Shown here: piece after piece, positions 1 to 6,163 of the stretch
Numbering within the stretch: the stretch's first letter is position 1
Layout of the letters: every line of letters begins with the position of its first letter
NCBI GenBank assembly: GCA_027016055.1
Contig: JALWBF010000171.1
Location: forward strand, 5,115-19,818
DNA: 14,704 bases
From: Archaeoglobaceae archaeon
GTDB taxonomy: Archaea > Halobacteriota > Archaeoglobi > Archaeoglobales > Archaeoglobaceae
Reading direction: 5' to 3'
Position numbers and translations under genes: made by a program
The notes under the pieces: generated by a model
What the model was told of the DNA's origin: nothing
Database searches by the model: none
Seen by the model: only the letters and a program-made list of their open reading frames with translations

Positions 1-136
1 AAATAACAGGGTGGTGATATCTTCAGCCATCGACAACTTGGTGAAGGGTGCGAGCGGTCAGGCTATTCAGAACATGAACGTCATGTTCGGGTTGGATGAA
101 AAGATCGGCTTGGAATTTCCGCCGTTGTTTCCCTAA
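1..136 (+). CDS. argC: N-acetyl-gamma-glutamyl-phosphate reductase, C-terminal end (partial)
   Basis: The 5' end lies outside the window. Reading from base 2, the frame gives about 44 residues and ends at TAA 134-136. The tail contains DNLVKGASGQAIQNMN, a segment typical of the C-terminal part of ArgC, followed by a short stretch ending in PPLFP. ArgC is the NADPH-dependent reductase that makes N-acetylglutamate semialdehyde in arginine biosynthesis; in some archaea the same family works on LysW-bound intermediates, and the fragment cannot tell these apart. It is convergent with the fumarase beta gene and the two stop codons overlap by a few bases, so no dedicated terminator region separates them. 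Confidence 0.85.
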   Translation, partial: NNRVVISSAIDNLVKGASGQAIQNMNVMFGLDEKIGLEFPPLFP

Positions 137-717
137 TCAGCTTTATCGGATTCCATCATCTTCCTGAAGTTTTCTTCGACCCTTCTTTTTACTTCGTCGT
201 AAAGGCTGTTTCCGTAGGAATCGATCGCAACGATGCAGGGACCGAACATCTCTACCTCGAAAACCCATATTGCTTCCGGCATACCCAAGTCGAGCCAATG
301 AACTTCTTTAACCCTCTTTATCGCATTCGCAGCCAAAGCTCCGGCTCCGCCGGTATAGGCTAAATAGACTCCCTTCCCTTTTATCTCCTCGCTTATATCC
401 ATTCCTCCCTTTCCTACGATCACTATCGAATCTACGTAATTCAGAAGCTCCTTCGTTGCTCTGTTCATCCTCGCGGAAGTAGTAGGACCCGCTGATATTA
501 CAATCCAATCTTTGCCTACTTTTTGAACGAGGGGACCGCAGTGATATATTACGGCGTTGTTGAAGCTAATCGGTAATTTTTTCCCGCTCTTTATGAACTC
601 CAAAGCCCTTACGTGAGCTTTATCCCTTGCCGTAATTATCTCTCCGCTTATGTAAACGATTTCCCCGACTCTGAGCTTTCGAACGACATCCGAAGAAACT
701 GGAGTCGATATCTCCAT
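133..717 (-). CDS. fumB: Class I fumarate hydratase, beta subunit
   Basis: This 194-aa protein matches the C-terminal domain family of [4Fe-4S] fumarases and tartrate dehydratases, which archaea encode as a separate subunit. Visible family segments are SAGPTTSARMNR (about 76-87), the Gly-rich GKGGM near 102-106, and the region near 120-165 with TGGAGALAA and a conserved MPEAIW. With the alpha subunit it would reversibly hydrate fumarate to malate in the cytoplasm. It starts 4 nt after the alpha gene, and its Shine-Dalgarno site (GAGGTGAT) overlaps the alpha stop codon, so translation is probably coupled. The symbol follows archaeal subunit usage and does not mean the E. coli FumB isozyme. A tartrate dehydratase role cannot be excluded from sequence alone. 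Confidence 0.9.
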   Translation of the reverse strand: MEISTPVSSDVVRKLRVGEIVYISGEIITARDKAHVRALEFIKSGKKLPISFNNAVIYHCGPLVQKVGKDWIVISAGPTTSARMNRATKELLNYVDSIVIVGKGGMDISEEIKGKGVYLAYTGGAGALAANAIKRVKEVHWLDLGMPEAIWVFEVEMFGPCIVAIDSYGNSLYDEVKRRVEENFRKMMESDKAD

Positions 718-721
718 AAAA

Positions 722-1576
722 TCACCTCAGAACGGCCGAAGCCCTTCTGTTAGCCCAACATTGGATGTTCACGGCAATAGGTAGAGATGCCGTATGACAG
801 TGTCCGTATTCGATTAGGACGGCTAAAGCGGTAATCCTTCCGCCCAATCCCATCGCTCCGATGCCCAATCCGTTTACAGCGTTTAGTATTTCGAGTTCGA
901 ATTCGTTCATATCGTTCACGTTCCTAAGCAGAGCCTTCTTTGCAAGCTTGGCGCAACCTTCAAACGTTGATCCGATTCCGACGCCGACGAATATCGGCGG
1001 ACAAGGTTTACCGCCAGCATTTTTAACGACTTCAACTACGAAGCGCTTTATCTTATCAACATCGCTCGGTAGCATCATCTTCAAAGCCGAGCAGTTCTCG
1101 CTTCCGGCTCCTTTCGGCATAACAGTGATCTTAAGCTCATCCCCATCAACGAGATCTACGTTTATCTGCGGCATGTGCATTCCGATGTTGTTTCCCGTAT
1201 TCTCCCTCGTAATCGGATGAACGGCATTCGGGCGAAGGGGAACCTCCTTAGTTGCCCTCACAACCCCCTCTTTAATAGCCTTAACGAGATCGAAATCCAA
1301 GCAGAGCTCCTTTCCAAGTTCTACGAACACGATCGGCAGTCCGGTATCCTGACACATCGGAATTTTCTTAGTTTTCGCTATCTCGATGTTCTTTAGGATG
1401 GCTTCTAAGTTCATTTTGGCGATCTCGTTGTCTTCCTCTTCATAGGCTCTCTTCAAAGCCCGAACTACATCATCGCTTAATTCGGTTTCAGCTTTTTTGA
1501 AAAGCTCCACTACGGTTTCAACGACTTCATCGTAAGTTGGCATGCTTGCTTTTATGCTCAAAGACTTTTGAATCAT
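722..1576 (-). CDS. fumA: Class I fumarate hydratase, alpha subunit (Fe-S)
   Basis: This 284-aa protein is the N-terminal/catalytic part of class I fumarase. Three cysteines fit the [4Fe-4S] ligands of the family: Cys75 in PMCQDTG, Cys192 in GKPCPPIFVGVGIG, and Cys260 in GHCHTAS. Their spacing (117 and 185 residues) is broadly like that of E. coli FumA. The segment RPNAVHPITRENTGNN (115-130) is also characteristic. The product pairs with the beta subunit encoded 4 nt downstream. The gene follows the siroheme decarboxylase gene after 7 nt, placing a TCA-cycle enzyme in the same transcript as haem-precursor enzymes. The start at 1576 is the first ATG in frame and keeps the short intergenic spacing. 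Confidence 0.92.
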   Translation of the reverse strand: MIQKSLSIKASMPTYDEVVETVVELFKKAETELSDDVVRALKRAYEEEDNEIAKMNLEAILKNIEIAKTKKIPMCQDTGLPIVFVELGKELCLDFDLVKAIKEGVVRATKEVPLRPNAVHPITRENTGNNIGMHMPQINVDLVDGDELKITVMPKGAGSENCSALKMMLPSDVDKIKRFVVEVVKNAGGKPCPPIFVGVGIGSTFEGCAKLAKKALLRNVNDMNEFELEILNAVNGLGIGAMGLGGRITALAVLIEYGHCHTASLPIAVNIQCWANRRASAVLR

Positions 1577-1583
1577 TTGGTTC

Positions 1584-2558
1584 CTACAACTTCGGATTCA
1601 GGTTCTTAATACTGTATAAAGTTAAAATTTTCACACCGTATCTTCCTTCGGCTTCCCTTCTCACTGCTTCTATCTTATCCCTTGAGTCCGCGTGAACCAT
1701 GAAGTATAAGGGGAAATTCCAGCCTTCTGGAACTTCCCTCTCAACCAAATGAGTTATCTGCGGAAAATCGTTTACCAGCTTTAAAGCCAATTTTTCAGCC
1801 TCCTCGGGCTCGATCTGAACCATGTTCATCCCGTTCTCTTTAAATCCGATTTTGCTCTCCCTCAAAACCCCGCTGAAATCCCTGACGACTCCCTTCTCGA
1901 TTAGCTCCGCTATCAAATCCACCAACTCGGATACCTTATAGCCGTATCTATCAGCAATTTCCTTGAAAGGTTTCTCCTCTATCGGCAATTTCCTCTCAAG
2001 TTCGAAAAGCATCTTCTCCGGAATCCCGAGCTCTTCGACCTTCGGAACTTCGTCCCTTTCCAATCCCTTTTCGCTCCATGATATGCCTTTGAACAGATCG
2101 TATTTCACATCCATCTTGTAAACCTTCTTGCTCGGCAGAAACAGGTAGTCCTTAATCCCGCATCTCCCTGCAATATCTTCAACGATTCTGAGCAGTTCCC
2201 CTTTATCCCTGCCCTTAAACGTGAACCATATCTTGTATCTCTCATGATCCCTCAGAAAGTTGTGCTTAAGACTAATGCTGTCTATAGATTCGTTTATTAT
2301 CCTTGCTATCTTCGAAACTTCATCATCCCTACAGGCGAAAGCTACGAGGACAGCTTTTCCTATCCGCTTAAAAGCCTTGTAGTTCAGATTTGCCCCAATT
2401 CGTTTGATTATGCCTTTTTGCTTAAACTCCCTGAGCTTTTCAATCACTTCTTCAGCTTTTAAACCCAAATTCTCGGCTAAATCAACGAAGGGTTGCTCAG
2501 TCAACGGAAGCTCGTATTGAACGCTCATCAGAATGCATTTCTCCGAATCGCTGAACAT
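1584..2558 (-). CDS. ahbAB: Siroheme decarboxylase, fused AhbA-AhbB (Lrp/AsnC fold)
   Basis: The 324 residues contain two Lrp/AsnC-like modules in tandem. Module 1 (about 1-155) has an N-terminal helix-turn-helix and the segment KHNFLRDHERYKIWFTF with His99, as in AhbA. Module 2 (about 178-324) has a second HTH-like part, then QITHLVEREVPEGW with His270 and LYFMVHA with His289, as in AhbB. AhbA and AhbB together decarboxylate siroheme to didecarboxysiroheme in the alternative haem pathway. In many organisms they are separate proteins of about 150-170 aa; NirDL of haem d1 synthesis is a known fusion. The upstream gene makes the precursor, which supports this role over that of a transcription regulator. 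The Shine-Dalgarno site AGGTGG overlaps the end of the upstream gene. Confidence 0.85.
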   Translation of the reverse strand: MFSDSEKCILMSVQYELPLTEQPFVDLAENLGLKAEEVIEKLREFKQKGIIKRIGANLNYKAFKRIGKAVLVAFACRDDEVSKIARIINESIDSISLKHNFLRDHERYKIWFTFKGRDKGELLRIVEDIAGRCGIKDYLFLPSKKVYKMDVKYDLFKGISWSEKGLERDEVPKVEELGIPEKMLFELERKLPIEEKPFKEIADRYGYKVSELVDLIAELIEKGVVRDFSGVLRESKIGFKENGMNMVQIEPEEAEKLALKLVNDFPQITHLVEREVPEGWNFPLYFMVHADSRDKIEAVRREAEGRYGVKILTLYSIKNLNPKL

Positions 2559-2566
2559 GAAACCAC

Positions 2567-3268
2567 CTAAAACTGGATTTTCACCAAGCTCTCATCTATC
2601 TTTCTCTTTCCGGAAACATACTCTTCTACAAGCTTCTCCGCCAAATTCTGGGCTTCATCGACCTTTCCCTCTTTAACGAGTCTCCTGAATTCTTTGTCCG
2701 CACTTATAACGAAGTATAGCTTCATCCTAAGCTGAACCGGCACGTTGTGCGATTTCATAAACCTCTTCAGATGTTCCATAGCCTTCAGGAAGAATATCGT
2801 CTCCTCGTCCTCCTCAAGCATTCTCCTAAAAGCTTCTTTAACCTTTCTTGCCACTATCCCGCTCTTTCCTTCGGTGGTTACAGCGAATCTTATCCCTTCG
2901 ACCTCATCTTCGAACGGAACCACAACTTCGGTTCTTTCGGCATCGTTCGCTAAGTTTACGAGAGTTTTGTGCTTCTTGGCGATTTTCAAAACGATATCGT
3001 TTACCTTAAGGCTGGGAATTGCCACAACTACGAGATCGCTGTCTGAGATAAGGTTTTCCAGTAGCTCCTCGTCGAACGCGTCTCCTTTGATCAGCTCAAC
3101 CTTTCCATCTTTCGCCAATTTCCTTAGCTCGTCGCTAAATTCCAAGCTCAAAACCCTAACCTTTGCTCCGGCTTCCAAGAACTTCCTGGCTCTAACTGTT
3201 CCGACACCTCCACCACCGATGACAAGGACTTTCTTATCTTCGAATTCTATGTAAAGTGGAATTCTCAT
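2567..3268 (-). CDS. cysG: Precorrin-2 dehydrogenase / sirohydrochlorin ferrochelatase (Met8/CysG N-terminal type)
   Basis: This 233-aa protein begins with a Rossmann fold: KKVLVIGGGGVGTVRARKF places the NAD-binding GGGGVG at about 18-23. The segment LVNLANDAERTEVVVP has Asp109 where the catalytic Asp of CysG/Met8 lies, and TTEGKSGIVARKVKEAF follows as in that family. The length fits the dehydrogenase-ferrochelatase unit without the CysG methyltransferase domain. It would oxidise precorrin-2 to sirohydrochlorin; whether it also inserts iron is not decidable here. It is first in the operon with siroheme decarboxylase and fumarase. A TATA-like box near 3288-3295 is about 24 bp before the ATG and no Shine-Dalgarno site is visible, so a leaderless mRNA is likely. 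Confidence 0.88.
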   Translation of the reverse strand: MRIPLYIEFEDKKVLVIGGGGVGTVRARKFLEAGAKVRVLSLEFSDELRKLAKDGKVELIKGDAFDEELLENLISDSDLVVVAIPSLKVNDIVLKIAKKHKTLVNLANDAERTEVVVPFEDEVEGIRFAVTTEGKSGIVARKVKEAFRRMLEEDEETIFFLKAMEHLKRFMKSHNVPVQLRMKLYFVISADKEFRRLVKEGKVDEAQNLAEKLVEEYVSGKRKIDESLVKIQF

Positions 3269-3283
3269 TTTAACGGATAAGGC

Positions 3284-3300
3284 TAAAATGATTTAAAATA
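3284..3300. promoter_or_regulatory. AT-rich divergent promoter between cysG and the 241-aa gene
   Basis: The 44-bp gap between divergent starts at 3268 and 3313 contains GATTTAAAATATTA. Its TTTAAA core can be read as an archaeal TATA box on both strands, about 20-25 bp from each ATG. Both genes would then be essentially leaderless. This is inference from spacing and AT content only. Confidence 0.45.
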
Positions 3301-3312
3301 TTATCGTGTTCC

Positions 3313-4038
3313 ATGGATTCGATAATCGAAATATCATTGAAGGTGGGATTTAAGCATCCGGAGGAGATCGTAAAAACCCTCGGGATAGGTAACGTTAGGT
3401 GCGATGTTGACGTTGATAGTATCCTTAATTCTCCCCTTCTTCCTCCCCTCTCATATACCGACGACTGCATGAGGTTTATAACTCTGTTGAGATACTGGAA
3501 AGGGAAATATGTTGCTAAGGAGTGCGCAAAAGCCTATAGAAAGGTGATTAGAGGAAGCTTAAAGGAGAAGGAGGAGTTCTGGTGGAGCTTGCAGGAGTTG
3601 CTCTATAGAGTTAAAGCGGATGTGAGAGTAATCAGAAGATACTTCAGAAGACTGAAAAGGAACTATCGAAGAATTCTGAAATCGAGGGAGAAGATAGAAA
3701 AGATAATAGCGGTGTGGGTTCTTCCGCCATACATAGAACTCTTCGCGGGTTTGCTTCCTCCAAGAGATGCGATTAGAGTCGTAAAATTTGCTATAGATTC
3801 GCTAATTCAAAAGTCGGATTACTTCGCGAGGTTCAATGTTTCAGTCTTCGACTTAGTGTTTAAACTGTTCGATGGCTTATACAAGATCGTCCTAACAGAT
3901 TCACTTCCAAGGGACAAGTTCAGGATGATGATCGATTTCGTGAGGTTTTACATTGGAATGGTCGAGATGTCTTTAGTATGTGGCAAGGATTCTGTCGATC
4001 CACCTTTTGATCTCCCCTTTGGGAAGGACACCGATTAA
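3313..4038 (+). CDS. Hypothetical protein, basic, helical (241 aa)
   Basis: I do not recognise the family. The protein is predicted mostly helical, with a strongly basic central stretch (about 100-130, with repeated RR, KR and RRYFRRLKRNYRR) and a hydrophobic helix near 130-150 (IAVWVLPPYIELFAGLLPP). It has no cysteine pair, P-loop or clear catalytic motif. It is divergent from cysG and convergent with thioredoxin. Its last 66 nt overlap the thioredoxin 3' end in antisense, an unusually long convergent overlap. The codon usage resembles flanking chromosomal genes, which supports a real gene. If the start or stop is wrong the overlap may be smaller, but no earlier stop is present in this frame. 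Confidence 0.65.
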   Translation: MDSIIEISLKVGFKHPEEIVKTLGIGNVRCDVDVDSILNSPLLPPLSYTDDCMRFITLLRYWKGKYVAKECAKAYRKVIRGSLKEKEEFWWSLQELLYRVKADVRVIRRYFRRLKRNYRRILKSREKIEKIIAVWVLPPYIELFAGLLPPRDAIRVVKFAIDSLIQKSDYFARFNVSVFDLVFKLFDGLYKIVLTDSLPRDKFRMMIDFVRFYIGMVEMSLVCGKDSVDPPFDLPFGKDTD

Positions 4039-4359
4039 CGCATCTACGGGCTTACCATTTTTGAAGAATATCAGCGTGGGAATTGCTGAGATACCGTAGC
4101 TTATTGCAATATCTTTGGCTTCGTCAACGTTCAGCTTGGCAAATACGACCTTTCCCGTATATTCCTTTGCAAGTTCATCGATAATCGGTGCAAGAATTTT
4201 GCAGGGTCCGCACCACTCAGCCCAAAAGTCAACGACCACATTCTCATTGCCATTAATAACCTCTTCGAAGTTGTTGTTATCGACCTTTATGGGCTTTATC
4301 ATCTTTTTCATCAACTCCTCCATCTTTTTCTTCCTTATCTTTTCAATCTCATCCATCAT
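3973..4359 (-). CDS. trxA: Thioredoxin
   Basis: This 128-aa protein has the thioredoxin active site WCGPC (49-53), preceded by VVVDFWAE, and the cis-proline in SAIPTLIFF (Pro94). Function: cytoplasmic protein disulfide reductase. Compared with typical ~105-aa thioredoxins it has an N-terminal extension of about 22 residues rich in Lys, Glu and Met (MDEIEKIRKKKMEELMKK). The ATG at 4359 is followed at once by a second ATG; either may be used. A later start at Met20 would give a standard-length protein. Its 3' end overlaps the convergent 241-aa gene. Confidence 0.93.
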   Translation of the reverse strand: MMDEIEKIRKKKMEELMKKMIKPIKVDNNNFEEVINGNENVVVDFWAEWCGPCKILAPIIDELAKEYTGKVVFAKLNVDEAKDIAISYGISAIPTLIFFKNGKPVDALIGVLPKGEIKRWIDRILATY

Positions 4360-4410
4360 TAAAACCTTTGCATATATTCCTTATTAGGTATTTCGATTGT
4401 TAACAACGAC

Positions 4411-4418
4411 TTTATAAA
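4411..4418 (+). promoter_or_regulatory. TATA box for rnhB
   Basis: TTTATAAA lies about 26 bp before the rnhB ATG at 4441, the spacing expected when transcription begins at or next to the start codon. No Shine-Dalgarno sequence is seen, consistent with a leaderless archaeal mRNA. Confidence 0.6.
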
Positions 4419-4440
4419 GTCTGTTGCAGAGATACTCTAA

Positions 4441-5064
4441 ATGAAGGTGGTTGGAATCGATGAAGCGGGAAAAGGACCGGTGATAGGTCCAATGATCGTT
4501 TGCGGTGTTTTGTGCGAAGAATCGGATTTGCCAAAATTGGAGCGATTGGGAGTCAAAGATTCGAAGAAACTAAAGCCGGAAAAAAGAAGCGAATTGGCGG
4601 AAGAGATTAAAAAACTTTGCAAGATTTGTCTGATCAAGGTGACTCCGGAGGAGATAGACAAGTCCGATAACATAAACGATCTGCTTAGAGAGAGTTACAT
4701 TAAGATCATAGAAAAGCTTGATCCGGATTTGGTAATCGTTGATAGCCCGGATGTAAAACCGGAAAGATTAAAGGAGTTTTTGGAGCGAATGACTGGTAAA
4801 AAAGTTATATCGAAGCATAAAGCCGATGAGGAGTTCGTAGTGGTTGCAGCAGCTTCGATCGTTGCTAAAGTTGCGAGAGATGCGGAAATCGATAGACTTA
4901 AGCGGGAATACGGTGATTTCGGTAGCGGATACGCAAGCGATCCAAAGACGATTAAATTCTTGGAGGAATGGATAAAAAGCGGAAAGATCCCGCCAATCGT
5001 TAGGAAGAGGTGGAGAACCGTCGAAAGGCTGAGTCAGCATTCGCTCGATGAGTTTATCTTTTAA
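4441..5064 (+). CDS. rnhB: Ribonuclease HII
   Basis: This 207-aa protein opens with MKVVGIDEAGKGPVIGP, the RNase HII signature. The four acidic active-site residues can be seen: Asp7, Glu8, Asp101 (VIVDSPD) and Asp129 (KHKADEEF). GSGYASDP (161-168) carries the conserved tyrosine near the DNA-RNA junction site. The enzyme removes ribonucleotides and RNA primers from DNA-RNA hybrids. Length and motif order are normal for archaeal type 2 RNase H. It is immediately upstream of tRNA-Arg and divergent from thioredoxin. Confidence 0.96.
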   Translation: MKVVGIDEAGKGPVIGPMIVCGVLCEESDLPKLERLGVKDSKKLKPEKRSELAEEIKKLCKICLIKVTPEEIDKSDNINDLLRESYIKIIEKLDPDLVIVDSPDVKPERLKEFLERMTGKKVISKHKADEEFVVVAAASIVAKVARDAEIDRLKREYGDFGSGYASDPKTIKFLEEWIKSGKIPPIVRKRWRTVERLSQHSLDEFIF

Positions 5065-5102
5065 TCTTAAATTAAAGCTGTTACTACCCCCAAACGGAAG
5101 AG

Positions 5103-5110
5103 TTATAAAT
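5103..5110 (+). promoter_or_regulatory. TATA box for tRNA-Arg
   Basis: TTATAAAT lies about 26 bp before the first base of the tRNA at 5133, as expected for archaeal tRNA promoters. Before integration this promoter could also have served the nitrilase gene that lay just behind the tRNA. Confidence 0.65.
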
Positions 5111-5127
5111 TCAGAGTATCAACTTCT

Positions 5128-5355
5128 TTACGGGACCCGTAGCCTAGCTTGGATAGGGCGTGGGCCTCCTAAGCCCAAGGTCGCGGGTTCAAATCCCGCC
5201 GGGTCCGCTATATTGTTATTTCCGAGTTTTAAGTGTTCTAAGACTTTTATCTCGAAAAATGCGGATAGGTTACCGATTTTTCGCTTAGCTAACTCTATCA
5301 GATTTTTATCTACCCATAGTGTTAATTTTGTCTTATTGCTTTTCGGTCTAGCCAT
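5128..5355 (-). CDS. int: Integrase N-terminal fragment, int(N)
   Basis: Residues 1-63 are the true start of the element integrase; codons after that are antisense tRNA read to a chance stop at 5128. Residues 1-47 (MARPKSNKTKLTLWVDKNL, then ELAKRKIGNLSAFFE) look like a ribbon-helix-helix segment that could serve DNA binding or oligomerisation. From residue 49 the frame enters att (ADPAGFEPATLGLG). Joined to int(C) through att it forms an unbroken 333-aa recombinase, close to the 335 aa of SSV1 integrase. In the integrated state this part keeps the int promoter but lacks all catalytic residues. A TATA box near 5378-5385 is about 26 bp from the ATG and no Shine-Dalgarno site is seen. Confidence 0.85.
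   Translation of the reverse strand: MARPKSNKTKLTLWVDKNLIELAKRKIGNLSAFFEIKVLEHLKLGNNNIADPAGFEPATLGLGGPRPIQARLRVP
5133..5207 (+). tRNA. tRNA-Arg(CCT)
   Basis: The cloverleaf can be folded by eye. The acceptor GGACCCG (5133-5139) pairs with CGGGTCC (5200-5206). The D stem is GCCT/GGGC, the anticodon stem TGGGC (5161-5165)/GCCCA (5173-5177), and the loop CTCCTAA gives anticodon CCT at 5168-5170 for codon AGG. The T arm is GCGGG-TTCAAAT-CCCGC. The discriminator base is G5207 and CCA is not encoded. There is no intron. This copy is complete because the integrated element carried a replacement 3' half; the displaced original half is at 13444-13485. Confidence 0.95.
5166..5212 (+). repeat. attL: 47-bp direct repeat, 3' half of tRNA-Arg
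   Basis: Identical to 13444-13490. It begins at the anticodon loop (CTCCTAA) and ends 5 bp past the tRNA (CTATA). The sequence diverges directly on both sides. On the minus strand it encodes IADPAGFEPATLGLG of the integrase. Confidence 0.96.
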
Positions 5356-5361
5356 AGCTAA

Positions 5362-5385
5362 CTATACGTATAGCTTCTATAAAAG
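5362..5385 (-). promoter_or_regulatory. int promoter with palindromic operator candidate
   Basis: On the minus strand CTTTTATA (5378-5385) lies about 26 bp before the int ATG. Between box and start is a perfect 12-bp palindrome CTATACGTATAG (5362-5373). A protein bound there would cover the space between TATA box and transcription start. The element encodes several RHH-like proteins that could be the binder; that link is inference. Confidence 0.45.
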
Positions 5386-5660
5386 CTTTTCTAAAATGTA
5401 GCTTACAGCTTAACTTAGATAACTATATTTTTTAGCTACAGCAATAGCTAAGCTATAATGTTATAGCTTTAGCAATAAGCATAAGCTATTTTTATATATC
5501 GCTTTAGTAGAATTGAGCTATTGCAGGATTTTAGCTTAAGCTTAGTAATTTCACATATCCTACTGTAAAGCCATATCATGAGCTTTAAAAGAAGATCTCT
5601 CGTAAGAGCTACAGCTAAATAAAGCTCTATGATAGCTTTAATAGGACTCTCTCATAGCTC

Positions 5661-5791
5661 CTTTCAAGGAAATAAATTTTATTAGCAAAGTAGATATTTT
5701 TCCAGAGAAGAGTTTTAACTTTTTACTCTCTTCTTAACTCTTTTTGATATCTCATATATAGATCGCTCGGCTGGGCTGGGGCGGGCTGGCT
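5661..5791 (+). repeat. Palindrome unit L1 (four-copy repeat family)
   Basis: Order of parts: CTTTCAAGGAAATA box, ATTAGCAAAGTAGATA-like segment, pyrimidine-rich stretch (CTCTCTTCTTAACTC), CTCATATAT, then a G-rich box ending GGCGGGCTGGC. The distance from CAAGG to CTCAT is 86 bp, almost the same as in the other three copies. Confidence 0.65.
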
Positions 5792-5930
5792 ATTATATAC
5801 GTAGCTTATACGCTTATGCTAAATAGCTATTGCTAAATAGTTATAATTAGCTAATAATACATAGCTTAATAGCTACAGCTATTAATAATAGCTATCTTAT
5901 TTTAGTTCTTATTTTAGTAGCTATATATAA

Positions 5931-6062
5931 GCCAGCAAGCCAGCTGGACTGAGCGGGCTGTTATAGTATGAGAAATATTAGAGAGTAAAGAAGGGTAATA
6001 AGGAGAGTTATAGGCTAAAGGAAAATTATAAGTTATGCTAATATTATTCTGTTCCTTGAAAG
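5931..6062 (-). repeat. Palindrome unit L2 (four-copy repeat family)
   Basis: Inverted mate of L1. Read on the minus strand: CTTTCAAGGAA, then CTCTCCTTATTACCC and TTCTTTACTCTC, TTTCTCATACTATAAC, then CAGCCCGCTC and CCAGCTGGC. The CAAGG to CTCAT distance is 84 bp. Confidence 0.65.
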
Positions 6063-6143
6063 AAGGTTTAGAGTGTTTGTTTAAGATTTGCTGATTAGCT
6101 AATTAGCTTGGATAGCTTGAATATACAAACAATAATACAAGAA

Positions 6144-6163
6144 TATGTCTAAAATTAGACATA
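6144..6163. terminator. 9-bp inverted repeat at the end of the replication operon
   Basis: TATGTCTAA-AA-TTAGACATA overlaps the stop codon of the last operon gene. It could be a hairpin at the transcript end, but it contains the same TGTCTAA word as the iteron-like repeats at 6321-6349, so a protein-binding site is equally possible. Confidence 0.4.

Larger units (their letters stand above)
5386..6143. other. Left non-coding region with large interrupted palindrome
   Basis: About 760 bp without a convincing ORF, very AT-rich with dense TAGCTA/AGCT motifs. From 5661 to 6062 it is an interrupted palindrome centred near 5861. Its outer boxes are CTTTCAAGGAA (5661-5671) and TTCCTTGAAAG (6052-6062). 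Next come pyrimidine-rich (left) or purine-rich (right) stretches, then CTCATATAT (5751-5759) and TATAGTATGAG (5962-5972), then GC-rich inner boxes (about 5763-5791 and 5931-5960) around an AT-rich core. It lies between the int promoter and the 3' end of the replication operon. The 5386-5660 part shows only scattered AGCT motifs. Possible roles are origin, partition site or non-coding RNA locus; the sequence does not decide. Confidence 0.7.

Noticed and set aside
2745..3254. Plus-strand 169-aa frame opposite cysG, and similar frames opposite fumarase and Rep.
   Set aside because: Low-complexity Ser/Leu/Phe-rich translations antisense to well-supported genes; typical shadows.
5166..5207. ADPAGFEPATLGLG as a conserved protein domain.
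   Set aside because: It is the antisense translation of the tRNA 3' half, a sequence that recurs in many spurious proteins. It is part of the integrase only because att lies in the gene.
5386..6143. CRISPR-like array from repeated TAGCTA words.
   Set aside because: The words are short and irregularly spaced, with no constant repeat-spacer length.
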